DNA from: DASTSN01 sp035760665
GTDB taxonomy: Bacteria; Bacteroidota; Bacteroidia; Chitinophagales; Chitinophagaceae
Assembly (NCBI GenBank): GCA_035760665.1
Contig: DASTSN010000064.1
Span: forward strand, 1 to 22,913
Direction: 5' to 3'
DNA length: 22,913 nucleotides
Positions 6,722 through 13,337 of the stretch are shown piece after piece (position 1 is the first letter of the stretch; every line of letters starts with the position of its first letter). A model generated the notes under the pieces. The model did no database searches, was not told the origin of the DNA, and saw nothing but the letters and a program-made list of their open reading frames with translations. Both the position numbers and the translations under genes were made by a program.

Positions 6722-7816
6722 TCAGGAAATCACCTCGGCTACTTTGGTTTGGCGCATATCAGCATTCCGCATAGCAGCACTCCTGATGACCTGGGCGGCA
6801 AACTCTTCGAAGGCTGCCCTTGTGATGGTATCATCGCTCATCATGACCGGCACGCCCATGTCACCTCCTTCGCGAATACTTTGCACAAGCGGTATCTGTC
6901 CCAGGAAAGGCAAGTCGTATTCTTCGGCCAGGCGTCTACCTCCTTCTTTGCCAAAAATATAGTAGCGGTTTTCCGGTAATTCAGCTGGTACAAAATAGCT
7001 CATGTTCTCCACAAGACCGATCACCGGTACATTTAACTGTGCCTGGCCAAACATGGCTATTCCTTTTTTGGCATCAGCCAGGGCAACATCTTGCGGTGTG
7101 GTAACAATCACAGCACCGGTTACTGGCACTGTTTGCATAAGCGTGAGATGAATATCGCCTGTACCAGGGGGCATATCCACGACGAGGTAATCCAGTTCGT
7201 CCCAGAAAACATCTGTCACAAACTGGCGAATGGCACTGCTGGCCATGGGTCCCCGCCATACCACGGCGTTTTTTTCATCAACCAGTAACCCGATACTCAT
7301 CAATTTAATTCCATAGCGCTCCAGCGGTATTATCATTCCTTTGCCTTCCACCTCCATCATCATGGGTCGCTCACCTCGCACACCAAACATTATTGGTACA
7401 CTGGGGCCGTATATATCAGCGTCCATCAGGCCAACTTTTGCACCGCCCTGCGCAAGCGCTAATGCCAGGTTGGCTGAAACAGTACTTTTTCCTACACCGC
7501 CCTTGCCACTCACTACAGCTATAATATTTTTCACTTTTGGTAAAACGGAGCCGCCGTCGTTGCGACGGGTGGTTGTATTGGCTGTAAAATTGACTTTTAC
7601 CACCGCCTGGGCATTCACCAATTCTTTAATGGCTTTCACACAATCGTTCTTTATCCGGTCTTTTAAAGGGCAGGCCGGCGTTGTCAGCACAACCGTAAAG
7701 GATACATAATTTCCATCCACCTGTAAATCCTGTACCATGTCAAGGGTAACAATATCTTTCCCAAGGTCTGGTTCCTGCACATTTCTCAGCGCTTCCAGTA
7801 TATTTTCTTTTGTCAT
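6722..7816 (-). CDS. mrp: Mrp/ApbC-type P-loop ATPase (Fe-S cluster carrier family)
   Basis: 364 residues in two domains. Residues 1-80 are a MIP18/DUF59-like domain (VQEPDLGKDIVTLDMV, then TTPACP). Residues 96-350 are a MinD/Mrp ATPase with the deviant Walker A GKGGVGKST at 104-112, DADIYGPSVP at 132-141, DMPPGTGD at 214-221 and the GLVENMSYF switch region. Family members carry or transfer Fe-S clusters for maturation of Fe-S proteins. Odd point: the bridging CxxC that normally follows ENMSYF is absent and the segment reads VPAELPENRYYIFGKEGG, so cluster binding in the usual way is doubtful. The only cysteines are C49 and C59 in the N-terminal domain. It is divergent from the gene at 7919. 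Confidence 0.92.
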   Translation of the reverse strand: MTKENILEALRNVQEPDLGKDIVTLDMVQDLQVDGNYVSFTVVLTTPACPLKDRIKNDCVKAIKELVNAQAVVKVNFTANTTTRRNDGGSVLPKVKNIIAVVSGKGGVGKSTVSANLALALAQGGAKVGLMDADIYGPSVPIMFGVRGERPMMMEVEGKGMIIPLERYGIKLMSIGLLVDEKNAVVWRGPMASSAIRQFVTDVFWDELDYLVVDMPPGTGDIHLTLMQTVPVTGAVIVTTPQDVALADAKKGIAMFGQAQLNVPVIGLVENMSYFVPAELPENRYYIFGKEGGRRLAEEYDLPFLGQIPLVQSIREGGDMGVPVMMSDDTITRAAFEEFAAQVIRSAAMRNADMRQTKVAEVIS

Positions 7817-7904
7817 TCTTCAAGCTTTTGTTAAAAGTCAGATCAGGCAGCAAAGTTAACCATCTGAGCGGGTAATTTGTTTTACGAATTCGGCAACTTG
7901 TTTT

Positions 7905-7912
7905 TACTTTTG
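7905..7912 (+). promoter_or_regulatory. -7 promoter box of the gene at 7919
   Basis: TACTTTTG is a perfect match to the Bacteroidota -7 consensus and ends 6 nt before the ATG at 7919. A TTTG occurs at 7876-7879, but with a 25-nt spacer rather than about 19. The box lies inside the 5' extension of the open frame, which argues for the ATG at 7919. Confidence 0.45.
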
Positions 7913-7918
7913 AAACAG

Positions 7919-8560
7919 ATGAAAAGATTTTTACCTTTTACTATTCTGCTTATCTTCCTTTTCCCGCGTTCAGGGCAGGCCCAGTTTGAATCTGTGCGGG
8001 ACTCCGTTGTTCAGTTATATGGTATTGTGATGACAGCCGACAGCCTCGTAGGCATTCCTGCGGTGAGCATTACTGTAAAAGGGCAGAACAGGGGTACAAT
8101 TACCAACAGCCAGGGCGTATTTTCCATTGTTGTGTTAAAAGGCGACCAGGTTGAATTCAGCCACATAAGCTATAAACCTAAACTGGTCACCATACCCCGT
8201 AACCTCGAAGGCAACCAATATAGTGTTGTGCAGTTAATGGTTGCCGATACGGTCTACCTGCCCATGACCATCATCAAACCCAGGCCCACACCTGAGCAAT
8301 TTGCCCGTGATTTTGTCAATACGAAAGTACCCGACGATGACATTGAAATTGCCCGCAAAAATTTAGAAGCTACCAAACGAAGGGTCTTACTGAATATTAC
8401 ACCGGGCGATGGCGGCGAAGCCACCAGCCTGCAACTGCGCAATGTAGCCACCAAAGCATCTTATGCAGGCCAGGCCCCTCCCATGAATATCTTTAACCCA
8501 GCCGCCTGGGCCGAGTTTATTGAGGCCTGGAAACGAGGGGATTTCAAACGCAAAAATTAA
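7919..8560 (+). CDS. Exported CarboxypepD_reg-like domain protein
   Basis: 213 residues. Residues 1-20 are a signal peptide (FTILLIFLFP, then SGQAQ). Residues about 33-100 are a carboxypeptidase regulatory-like beta-sandwich: LYGIVMTADSLVGIPAVSI, then GTITNSQGVFSI and FSHISYKP, the pattern seen at the N-terminus of TonB-dependent transporters and in stand-alone Bacteroidota proteins. The remainder (about 120-213) is charged, contains PRPTPEQFARDFVNTKVPDD, and belongs to no family I can name. The start was set at ATG 7919 rather than upstream 7877, because signal-peptide features begin there and a -7 box lies between the two. It probably acts in the periplasm or at the outer membrane. No TonB receptor gene is adjacent. 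Confidence 0.82.
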   Translation: MKRFLPFTILLIFLFPRSGQAQFESVRDSVVQLYGIVMTADSLVGIPAVSITVKGQNRGTITNSQGVFSIVVLKGDQVEFSHISYKPKLVTIPRNLEGNQYSVVQLMVADTVYLPMTIIKPRPTPEQFARDFVNTKVPDDDIEIARKNLEATKRRVLLNITPGDGGEATSLQLRNVATKASYAGQAPPMNIFNPAAWAEFIEAWKRGDFKRKN

Positions 8561-8721
8561 CACGCAATAAACCTCACCAGCAGTCCTTTTTCGTAAACCT
8601 TTTTTGGTATCCGGCTTCCATAGCACGTACCTGCAGGAGTTGTGACGGTTGCGACGCTCCGTTTCGTGCCTTGTCCACTATTGGTCTATTCATTAATCAC
8701 CATGCTATTTACAGTAGTACC

Positions 8722-8729
8722 TATCTTTG
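8722..8729 (+). promoter_or_regulatory. Predicted -7 promoter box of the hbd gene
   Basis: TATCTTTG matches TAnnTTTG perfectly. CTATTT starts near 8703 at roughly the -33 position, but it is a poor match to TTTG. The predicted leader is about 55-60 nt, longer than for the other genes here, and it contains a small hairpin and a strong Shine-Dalgarno. Confidence 0.45.
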
Positions 8730-8780
8730 CCGGGCATTTTTTATTTATCAATCACGTTCCTCGTATTGAGGAAGCAGACA

Positions 8781-8785
8781 GGAGG
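8781..8785 (+). promoter_or_regulatory. Strong Shine-Dalgarno that sets the hbd start
   Basis: GGAGG, seven T residues, then ATG at 8793. This is the only textbook Shine-Dalgarno I noticed in the window. It fixes the start at MKKIAVIG instead of the longer frame from 8727, and the family also begins there. Confidence 0.8.
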
Positions 8786-8792
8786 TTTTTTT

Positions 8793-9686
8793 ATGAAAAA
8801 AATTGCAGTAATAGGCGCCGGCACAATGGGCAACGGCATTGCCCATGTATTTGCACAATATGGCTTCTCCGTTAACCTGGTGGATATTTCCCAGGAACAA
8901 CTGGATAAAGCACTTTCGATGATAACCAAAAATTTTGATCGCCAGGTGGCCAAAGGCGCGGTCAGTGAAGAAGAAAAAAATAAGGCTTTATCAAACATTA
9001 CAACTATTACAAGCCTGCGGGATGGGGTGCAGCAAGCTGACTTAGTGGTGGAAGCCGCTACCGAAAACGAAGTATTAAAAACCAGGATATTTCAACAGCT
9101 CGATGAAAGTGCCCCGCCGCACTGCATACTGGCTACCAATACCTCTTCCATTTCCATTACAAAAATTGCAGCTGCCACCAAACGGCCGCAACGGGTCATC
9201 GGAATGCATTTTATGAACCCGGTACCAGTGATGAAACTGGTGGAAATTATTAACGGCTATGCTACCCAAAAAGAAGTTACTGACAACATTGTTGCCCTCA
9301 GTAAGCAATTAAATAAAGTGCCCTGTGTGGTAAACGATTATCCCGGTTTTATTGCCAACCGCATTTTGATGCCAATGATCAACGAAGCAATTTACAGCTT
9401 ATACGAAGCTGTTGCCGGCGTAAGCGAAATCGACACCGTTATGAAATTAGGAATGGCACACCCTATGGGACCGCTGCAGCTGGCAGATTTCATCGGACTG
9501 GATGTCTGCCTATCGATTCTCAGGGTTCTGCACGATGGTTTTGGCCAGCCTAAATACGCTCCTTGCCCGCTGCTGGTAAATATGGTGACGGCAGGAAAGC
9601 TTGGGGTCAAAAGCGGCGAGGGCTTTTATCAATATCAACCCGGCAGTAAAGAACTGGTAGTCAGCAGCCAGTTTGTAAGATCATAA
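8793..9686 (+). CDS. hbd: 3-hydroxybutyryl-CoA dehydrogenase
   Basis: NAD(P)-dependent oxidation of 3-hydroxybutyryl-CoA to acetoacetyl-CoA, or the reverse in synthesis; cytoplasmic. 297 residues, close to the usual 280-290 of single-function enzymes. Seen: Rossmann loop GAGTMGNGIA at 8-17, acidic D31 after strand beta-2 (favouring NAD), EAATEN at 87-92, NTSSISIT at 116-123, HFMNPVPVMKLVE with catalytic H139, GFIANRI, AHPMGPLQLADFIGLD and the C-terminal GKLGVKSGEGFY. It stands alone, with no thiolase or crotonase beside it. It would follow crotonyl-CoA hydration downstream of the glutaryl-CoA dehydrogenase encoded at the left end. Paralogous names (paaH, fadB2) are possible. Confidence 0.93.
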   Translation: MKKIAVIGAGTMGNGIAHVFAQYGFSVNLVDISQEQLDKALSMITKNFDRQVAKGAVSEEEKNKALSNITTITSLRDGVQQADLVVEAATENEVLKTRIFQQLDESAPPHCILATNTSSISITKIAAATKRPQRVIGMHFMNPVPVMKLVEIINGYATQKEVTDNIVALSKQLNKVPCVVNDYPGFIANRILMPMINEAIYSLYEAVAGVSEIDTVMKLGMAHPMGPLQLADFIGLDVCLSILRVLHDGFGQPKYAPCPLLVNMVTAGKLGVKSGEGFYQYQPGSKELVVSSQFVRS

Positions 9687-9904
9687 AACCTGCAACGGGA
9701 GCCCAGTTTGCCTGGCATCCATTTTGACCAGCAATGCCCGTATCCGGCATCATTCATTACCAGGTATTCAGCCTGATTCTAACGACCAGTCACTTTCGGG
9801 CGATTGACTAATTATAATTAAATATTATATCTTAGTAATATCAAGATTTTTACCAAGAATCAATTTCGTTTACTACCGGTTTCATCTGAGAAAAAACCAC
9901 ATGC

Positions 9905-10495
9905 ATGCATCGATTATTATTCCTGCCCATTTTATTTGTAATTGCAATGCCAGGAATTGGACAAAAAAAAATGGCTGTAGGTTTTAGTTTTAATTTTTCC
10001 GATTTTCAAACCCCAACCGAAATAAAACAAACATCGTTAGGTGATGTGATAAGAAGCGGACACTGGGGAGAGCGTTCAAGACTTGACCCTGGTTTCTCAG
10101 TGTATTACTGGCGGGCAGTAACAAAAAAAATTGACGTCTCCGGCCGGTACAATGCACTGTTTGGCAGTAATTCATTAGCCACCCTCACCAATGAGCCGGG
10201 GAATCTGGCGACCTTTTTCAACGAACTGGAAACTTCCGTACACGCCAGGATGTTTTATGATAACAAAATTGTGAACCCTTTCCTGTCAGCAGGTCTCGGC
10301 CTGGGAAATTACTGGAAAAAATTTGGCGTGGTCGGTTATCTGCCTGTTGGTGCGGGCTTGCAGTTTAATATCGTCAACGAGGCTTATATTCACCTCCAGG
10401 TCAACAACCGGATTAGTTTTAACAAAAACAAGCTACCCAATAATCTCTTTTATTCATTAGGAATTTCGCAGATAATAACCCGGAAAAAACGCTAG
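9905..10495 (+). CDS. Outer-membrane beta-barrel protein (OmpA N-terminal barrel type)
   Basis: 196 residues. Residues 1-19 are a signal peptide (FLPILFVIAMPGIGQ). The rest alternates short amphipathic strands typical of an eight-stranded barrel: MAVGFSFNFSDF, DPGFSVYYWRAVTKKIDVSG, ETSVHARMFYD, NPFLSAGLGLGNYW, LPVGAGLQFNI, AYIHLQVNNRISF and LFYSLGISQI. It resembles, from memory, the N-terminal barrel of Bacteroidota OmpA-family proteins, but ends right after the barrel with no C-terminal peptidoglycan-binding OmpA domain. The ATG at 9905 is chosen; an overlapping ATG at 9901 is in another frame. The 218 nt upstream hold an A/T-rich tract (about 9806-9860) and no clear promoter box. Confidence 0.72.
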   Translation: MHRLLFLPILFVIAMPGIGQKKMAVGFSFNFSDFQTPTEIKQTSLGDVIRSGHWGERSRLDPGFSVYYWRAVTKKIDVSGRYNALFGSNSLATLTNEPGNLATFFNELETSVHARMFYDNKIVNPFLSAGLGLGNYWKKFGVVGYLPVGAGLQFNIVNEAYIHLQVNNRISFNKNKLPNNLFYSLGISQIITRKKR

Positions 10496-10529
10496 CCAGA
10501 AAGAGTGCACTGCAGATTTCAGTTGCCGT

Positions 10530-10982
10530 TTACAAATACATGGCCGCTCTGAATTCTTTTATCCAGGAAAATAATCCCTGAGACTGTTTAGAGGCAGGCA
10601 ACTCAATATCGGGTAATATTTTGTTTAACAGAATTGCTGCAATTTCCTGTTGAGCTTTCAGCATTGACTGCTCATCATGAATGGTCCACCATTTGGTACG
10701 CTGAAGTCCCGCATATTCACCAATATTTTTTACCGAAGAGCGATATAATTCTTCAGGTATACTGATCTCCTCGATCCTGTACAGCTCAGCCGATGCCATC
10801 TCAATATTAACCGTAGTAATTAAGGTATCTACTGTGGAGTTGATATTGCTTTGCAGGCAAATGTAATACGACAAATCGCCGTTGGAAGCGGAAAAAATAT
10901 TATTCTTTCTTTTGAAACCCCTGGTGCGAAGAATTTCATGCAGCCCCATAAGAAGGGCCTTCTTGTAACTGGTGTAGTCCAT
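10530..10982 (-). CDS. DUF4304-like protein, function unknown
   Basis: From the ATG at 10982 it is 150 residues, cytoplasmic with no signal peptide. The N-terminal half (YKKALLMGLHEILRTRGFKR, then KNNIFSASNGDLSYYICLQS) resembles DUF4304 proteins, which begin with a helix, a GFKRKGN-type motif and a strand ending in LQ-S. The assignment is from memory and moderate. The frame is open to 11099, but the added 39 residues are Phe-rich and unrelated, and a good promoter (11016-11046) lies within them, so the shorter start is preferred. It converges with the barrel protein gene and diverges from thyA. Function is unknown. Confidence 0.62.
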   Translation of the reverse strand: MDYTSYKKALLMGLHEILRTRGFKRKNNIFSASNGDLSYYICLQSNINSTVDTLITTVNIEMASAELYRIEEISIPEELYRSSVKNIGEYAGLQRTKWWTIHDEQSMLKAQQEIAAILLNKILPDIELPASKQSQGLFSWIKEFRAAMYL

Positions 10983-11015
10983 AAGTTGTGGTTTTATAGA
11001 TGCTCGGATTCGATG

Positions 11016-11046
11016 GTAAAATACAAATTGATTTTGAAAAAACAAA
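11016..11046 (-). promoter_or_regulatory. Predicted Bacteroidota promoter of the DUF4304-like gene
   Basis: On the minus strand, TTTG (11043-11046), exactly 19 nt, then TATTTTAC (11016-11023), fitting TTTG-N19-TAnnTTTG except for the last two bases. It is the best full -33/-7 match in the window. The predicted start is near 11009, giving about 26 nt of leader to the ATG at 10982. Confidence 0.5.
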
Positions 11047-11133
11047 TCCAGGAGATTAAAAAATACCCCACGGTTAAATTCACAGCTTGCTAACATCAAT
11101 GATTAACAACCCGCAGGCCAACAGGGTTTTCTG

Positions 11134-11141
11134 TAACTTGC
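11134..11141 (+). promoter_or_regulatory. -7-like promoter box next to thyA start
   Basis: TAACTTGC keeps TA and TT of TAnnTTTG but differs at the last two bases. It ends 4 nt before the thyA ATG. It is a weak match, listed because the spacing repeats that seen at three other genes here. Confidence 0.25.
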
Positions 11142-11145
11142 GGCC

Positions 11146-11940
11146 ATGCAACAATACCTGGATCTTCTCCGGCATATACTTAACAACGGTGTAGAAAAAA
11201 GTGACCGTACCGGTACAGGCACTTACAGCTGTTTTGGCTACCAGATGCGCTTTGACCTCCAAAAGGGATTCCCGCTCGTAACCACTAAAAAACTACACCT
11301 GAAAAGTATCATATATGAACTATTATGGTTTTTGCAGGGCGATACCAATATCAAATACCTGAAAGATCATGGCGTAAGCATCTGGGACGAATGGGCCGAT
11401 AAAAATGGTGACCTGGGACCGGTATACGGTAAACAATGGCGCAGCTGGGTGGGAGCCGATGGGAAAGTGATAGACCAGGTAAGTGACCTGATACAGCAGA
11501 TAAAAAATAACCCGGACAGCCGTCGCCTCATCATCAGCGCCTGGAATGTAGCCGATCTGCCTAAAATGGCACTGATGCCCTGCCATACAATATTCCAGTT
11601 TTATGTAGCTGAAGGCAAACTGAGCTGCCAGCTCTACCAGCGAAGCGCAGACGCATTTCTTGGTGTGCCGTTTAATATCGCTTCTTATGCTTTATTGACA
11701 ATGATGATTGCGCAGGTTTGTGACTTGGCACCCGGTGAGTTTATCCATACGTTTGGCGATGTGCATATTTACAAAAATCATTTAGACCAGGTGCAACTCC
11801 AGCTCAGCCGCAGCCCCTACCCGTTGCCGGTCATGAAGTTAAACCCTGCTATCAGGAATATCTTTGCGTTTACGTTTGAAGATTTCACGCTGGAAAATTA
11901 TCAGTCGCACCCGGCTATTAAGGCACCTGTAGCAGTATGA
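11146..11940 (+). CDS. thyA: Thymidylate synthase
   Basis: Methylates dUMP to dTMP with 5,10-methylene-THF, producing dihydrofolate; cytoplasmic homodimer. 264 residues, the same length as E. coli ThyA. Seen: DRTGTGTYSCFGYQMRFDL with phosphate-binding R21, GFPLVTTKKL at 41-50, WFLQGDTNIKYL, the catalytic MPCHTIFQFYV with C146, and QLYQRSADAFLGVPFNIASY containing the dUMP-binding Arg, Ser and Asn. It heads a probable operon with folA, the enzyme that recycles its dihydrofolate product, starting 46-55 nt downstream. Confidence 0.97.
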   Translation: MQQYLDLLRHILNNGVEKSDRTGTGTYSCFGYQMRFDLQKGFPLVTTKKLHLKSIIYELLWFLQGDTNIKYLKDHGVSIWDEWADKNGDLGPVYGKQWRSWVGADGKVIDQVSDLIQQIKNNPDSRRLIISAWNVADLPKMALMPCHTIFQFYVAEGKLSCQLYQRSADAFLGVPFNIASYALLTMMIAQVCDLAPGEFIHTFGDVHIYKNHLDQVQLQLSRSPYPLPVMKLNPAIRNIFAFTFEDFTLENYQSHPAIKAPVAV

Positions 11941-11986
11941 GGAAGCTTGCAGCTTGATACAAATCGTAAATCTTTTCATCATTTAA

Positions 11987-12526
11987 TTGCAGCCATTGAT
12001 CATCTCTTTAGTAGTAGCCGCCGCCGAAAATAACGTGATTGGGAAAAATAATGCCCTGCTATGGCATTTGCCCAATGACATGAAATTTTTTAAAAACATA
12101 ACCTGGGGTATGGTTGTGATAATGGGCCGCAAAACATTTGAATCACTTGGCAAACCGCTAGCAGGCAGAAAAAATATTGTGATCACCCGTCAGCCAGGCT
12201 GGAGCAAAGAAAATGTGGTAACAGTTCATGATATTCATGAGGCCCTGGCAGTCGCCCGACAGATGGATGTAAAAGAAGTGTTTGTCATTGGTGGCGGAGA
12301 ATTGTATACATTATCATTGCCAATGGCCCGGCGAATTTACCTAACCAGGGTTCATGCATCGCCGGAGGGAGATACGTTTTTTCCTGATTTTAAAAAAGAC
12401 GAATGGGCTCTAATACATACCAGGGATTATACAACGGATGAAAAGCATGCTTACAGCTACTCATTTCAGCTTTGGGAAAAAACGGGTAAACCGGAAGCGA
12501 CACACATTCATCCCGCATTAACTTAA
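11987..12526 (+). CDS. folA: Dihydrofolate reductase
   Basis: NADPH-dependent reduction of dihydrofolate to tetrahydrofolate, recycling the ThyA product. Seen, numbering from the TTG at 11987: ISLVVAAAENNVIG at 6-19, LLWHLPNDMKFFK with W26 and the acidic catalytic D31, MGRKTFESLGKPLAGRKN at 46-63, VFVIGGGELY at 98-107 and YLTRVHASPEGDTFFPDF. No ATG lies in frame before the conserved region. The start must be TTG at 11987 (179 residues) or TTG at 11996 (176 residues), and the latter places MIISLVV like the usual MISLI family start. No Shine-Dalgarno is visible. The methyltransferase follows 12 nt after the stop. About 15 C-terminal residues after the last strand are not conserved. Confidence 0.94.
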   Translation: MQPLIISLVVAAAENNVIGKNNALLWHLPNDMKFFKNITWGMVVIMGRKTFESLGKPLAGRKNIVITRQPGWSKENVVTVHDIHEALAVARQMDVKEVFVIGGGELYTLSLPMARRIYLTRVHASPEGDTFFPDFKKDEWALIHTRDYTTDEKHAYSYSFQLWEKTGKPEATHIHPALT

Positions 12527-12538
12527 CTCCTATTCTGC

Positions 12539-13336
12539 ATGTATCCGGCATACAGCCTTGGTGTAAAATACATTCAGTACTGGCTCACAGCAGCTAACGG
12601 TAAAGGACATGGTATCCATTCCCCTTTCGTTTTTGATTTTATCACCCATGTACTGAATGATAAAAATCAATATGCCGAATATGACCTGGTGGAAAACCTG
12701 CGCAGTCAACTTTTGAAAAATAAAACCTTGCTCACTGTTGAAGACCTTGGTGCCGGCTCAGCCATTCACAATGCAAATCAAAGAAGCGTAGCCGCCATCG
12801 CCCGGCATGCTGCAAAATCAAGGAAATTCGGCCAGTTGTTATTCCGCATCGCCAGGTATTATAAGCCCTCCACTTTACTGGAACTGGGTACATCACTTGG
12901 TATTAGCAGCGCTTATCTTTCCCTGGCAAACCCCGAATCAACTATTTTCACCATCGAAGGAGCGGCAAGCATTGCGGCGGAAGCAAAAAGCAATTTTGAA
13001 TTCCTGGGACTTAAAAATATTAAACCAATCCAAGACAGTTTTGACAGAGCATTGCCCCAGCTTTTGCAAAAGCTGCCTTCCATTGACCTGGCTTTCATCG
13101 ACGGTAATCATCGCTATCAGCCAACAATTCAATATTTCCAGCGCCTTGTTTCCAAGACTACTGATTATTCCATCATTATATTAGATGATATTCACTGGAG
13201 CAGCGAAATGGAAGAAGCCTGGCATTACTGTAAAAATCACGAAACTGTAACCTTAAGCATTGATCTTTTTTTCATAGGCATTCTTTTTTTCAGAAAGGAA
13301 ATACTGGAAAAACAGCATTTTACCATTCGCTTTTAA
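12539..13336 (+). CDS. Class I SAM-dependent methyltransferase (O-methyltransferase-like)
   Basis: 265 residues. SAM-binding motif I is LLELGTSLGISSAYLS at 113-128, followed by an acidic residue E140 after strand beta-2 (IFTIEG), DLAFIDGNH at 183-191 and IIILDDIHW at 212-220. This layout is that of the O-methyltransferase/Methyltransf_24 group, whose DG-H and DD residues often bind a metal or substrate. The N-terminal GKGHGIHSPFVFDFITHVL seems characteristic of a Bacteroidota-wide version (recollection). The substrate is unknown. It is third in the thyA-folA operon and its stop is one base from the next ATG. The folate genes do not by themselves indicate a substrate. Confidence 0.88.
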   Translation: MYPAYSLGVKYIQYWLTAANGKGHGIHSPFVFDFITHVLNDKNQYAEYDLVENLRSQLLKNKTLLTVEDLGAGSAIHNANQRSVAAIARHAAKSRKFGQLLFRIARYYKPSTLLELGTSLGISSAYLSLANPESTIFTIEGAASIAAEAKSNFEFLGLKNIKPIQDSFDRALPQLLQKLPSIDLAFIDGNHRYQPTIQYFQRLVSKTTDYSIIILDDIHWSSEMEEAWHYCKNHETVTLSIDLFFIGILFFRKEILEKQHFTIRF

Positions 13337-13337
13337 T

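Noticed and set aside
9734..9750. ATGCC/GGCAT inverted repeat after hbd
   Set aside because: Only five pairs with a seven-base loop and no T-run. It cannot be told from chance.
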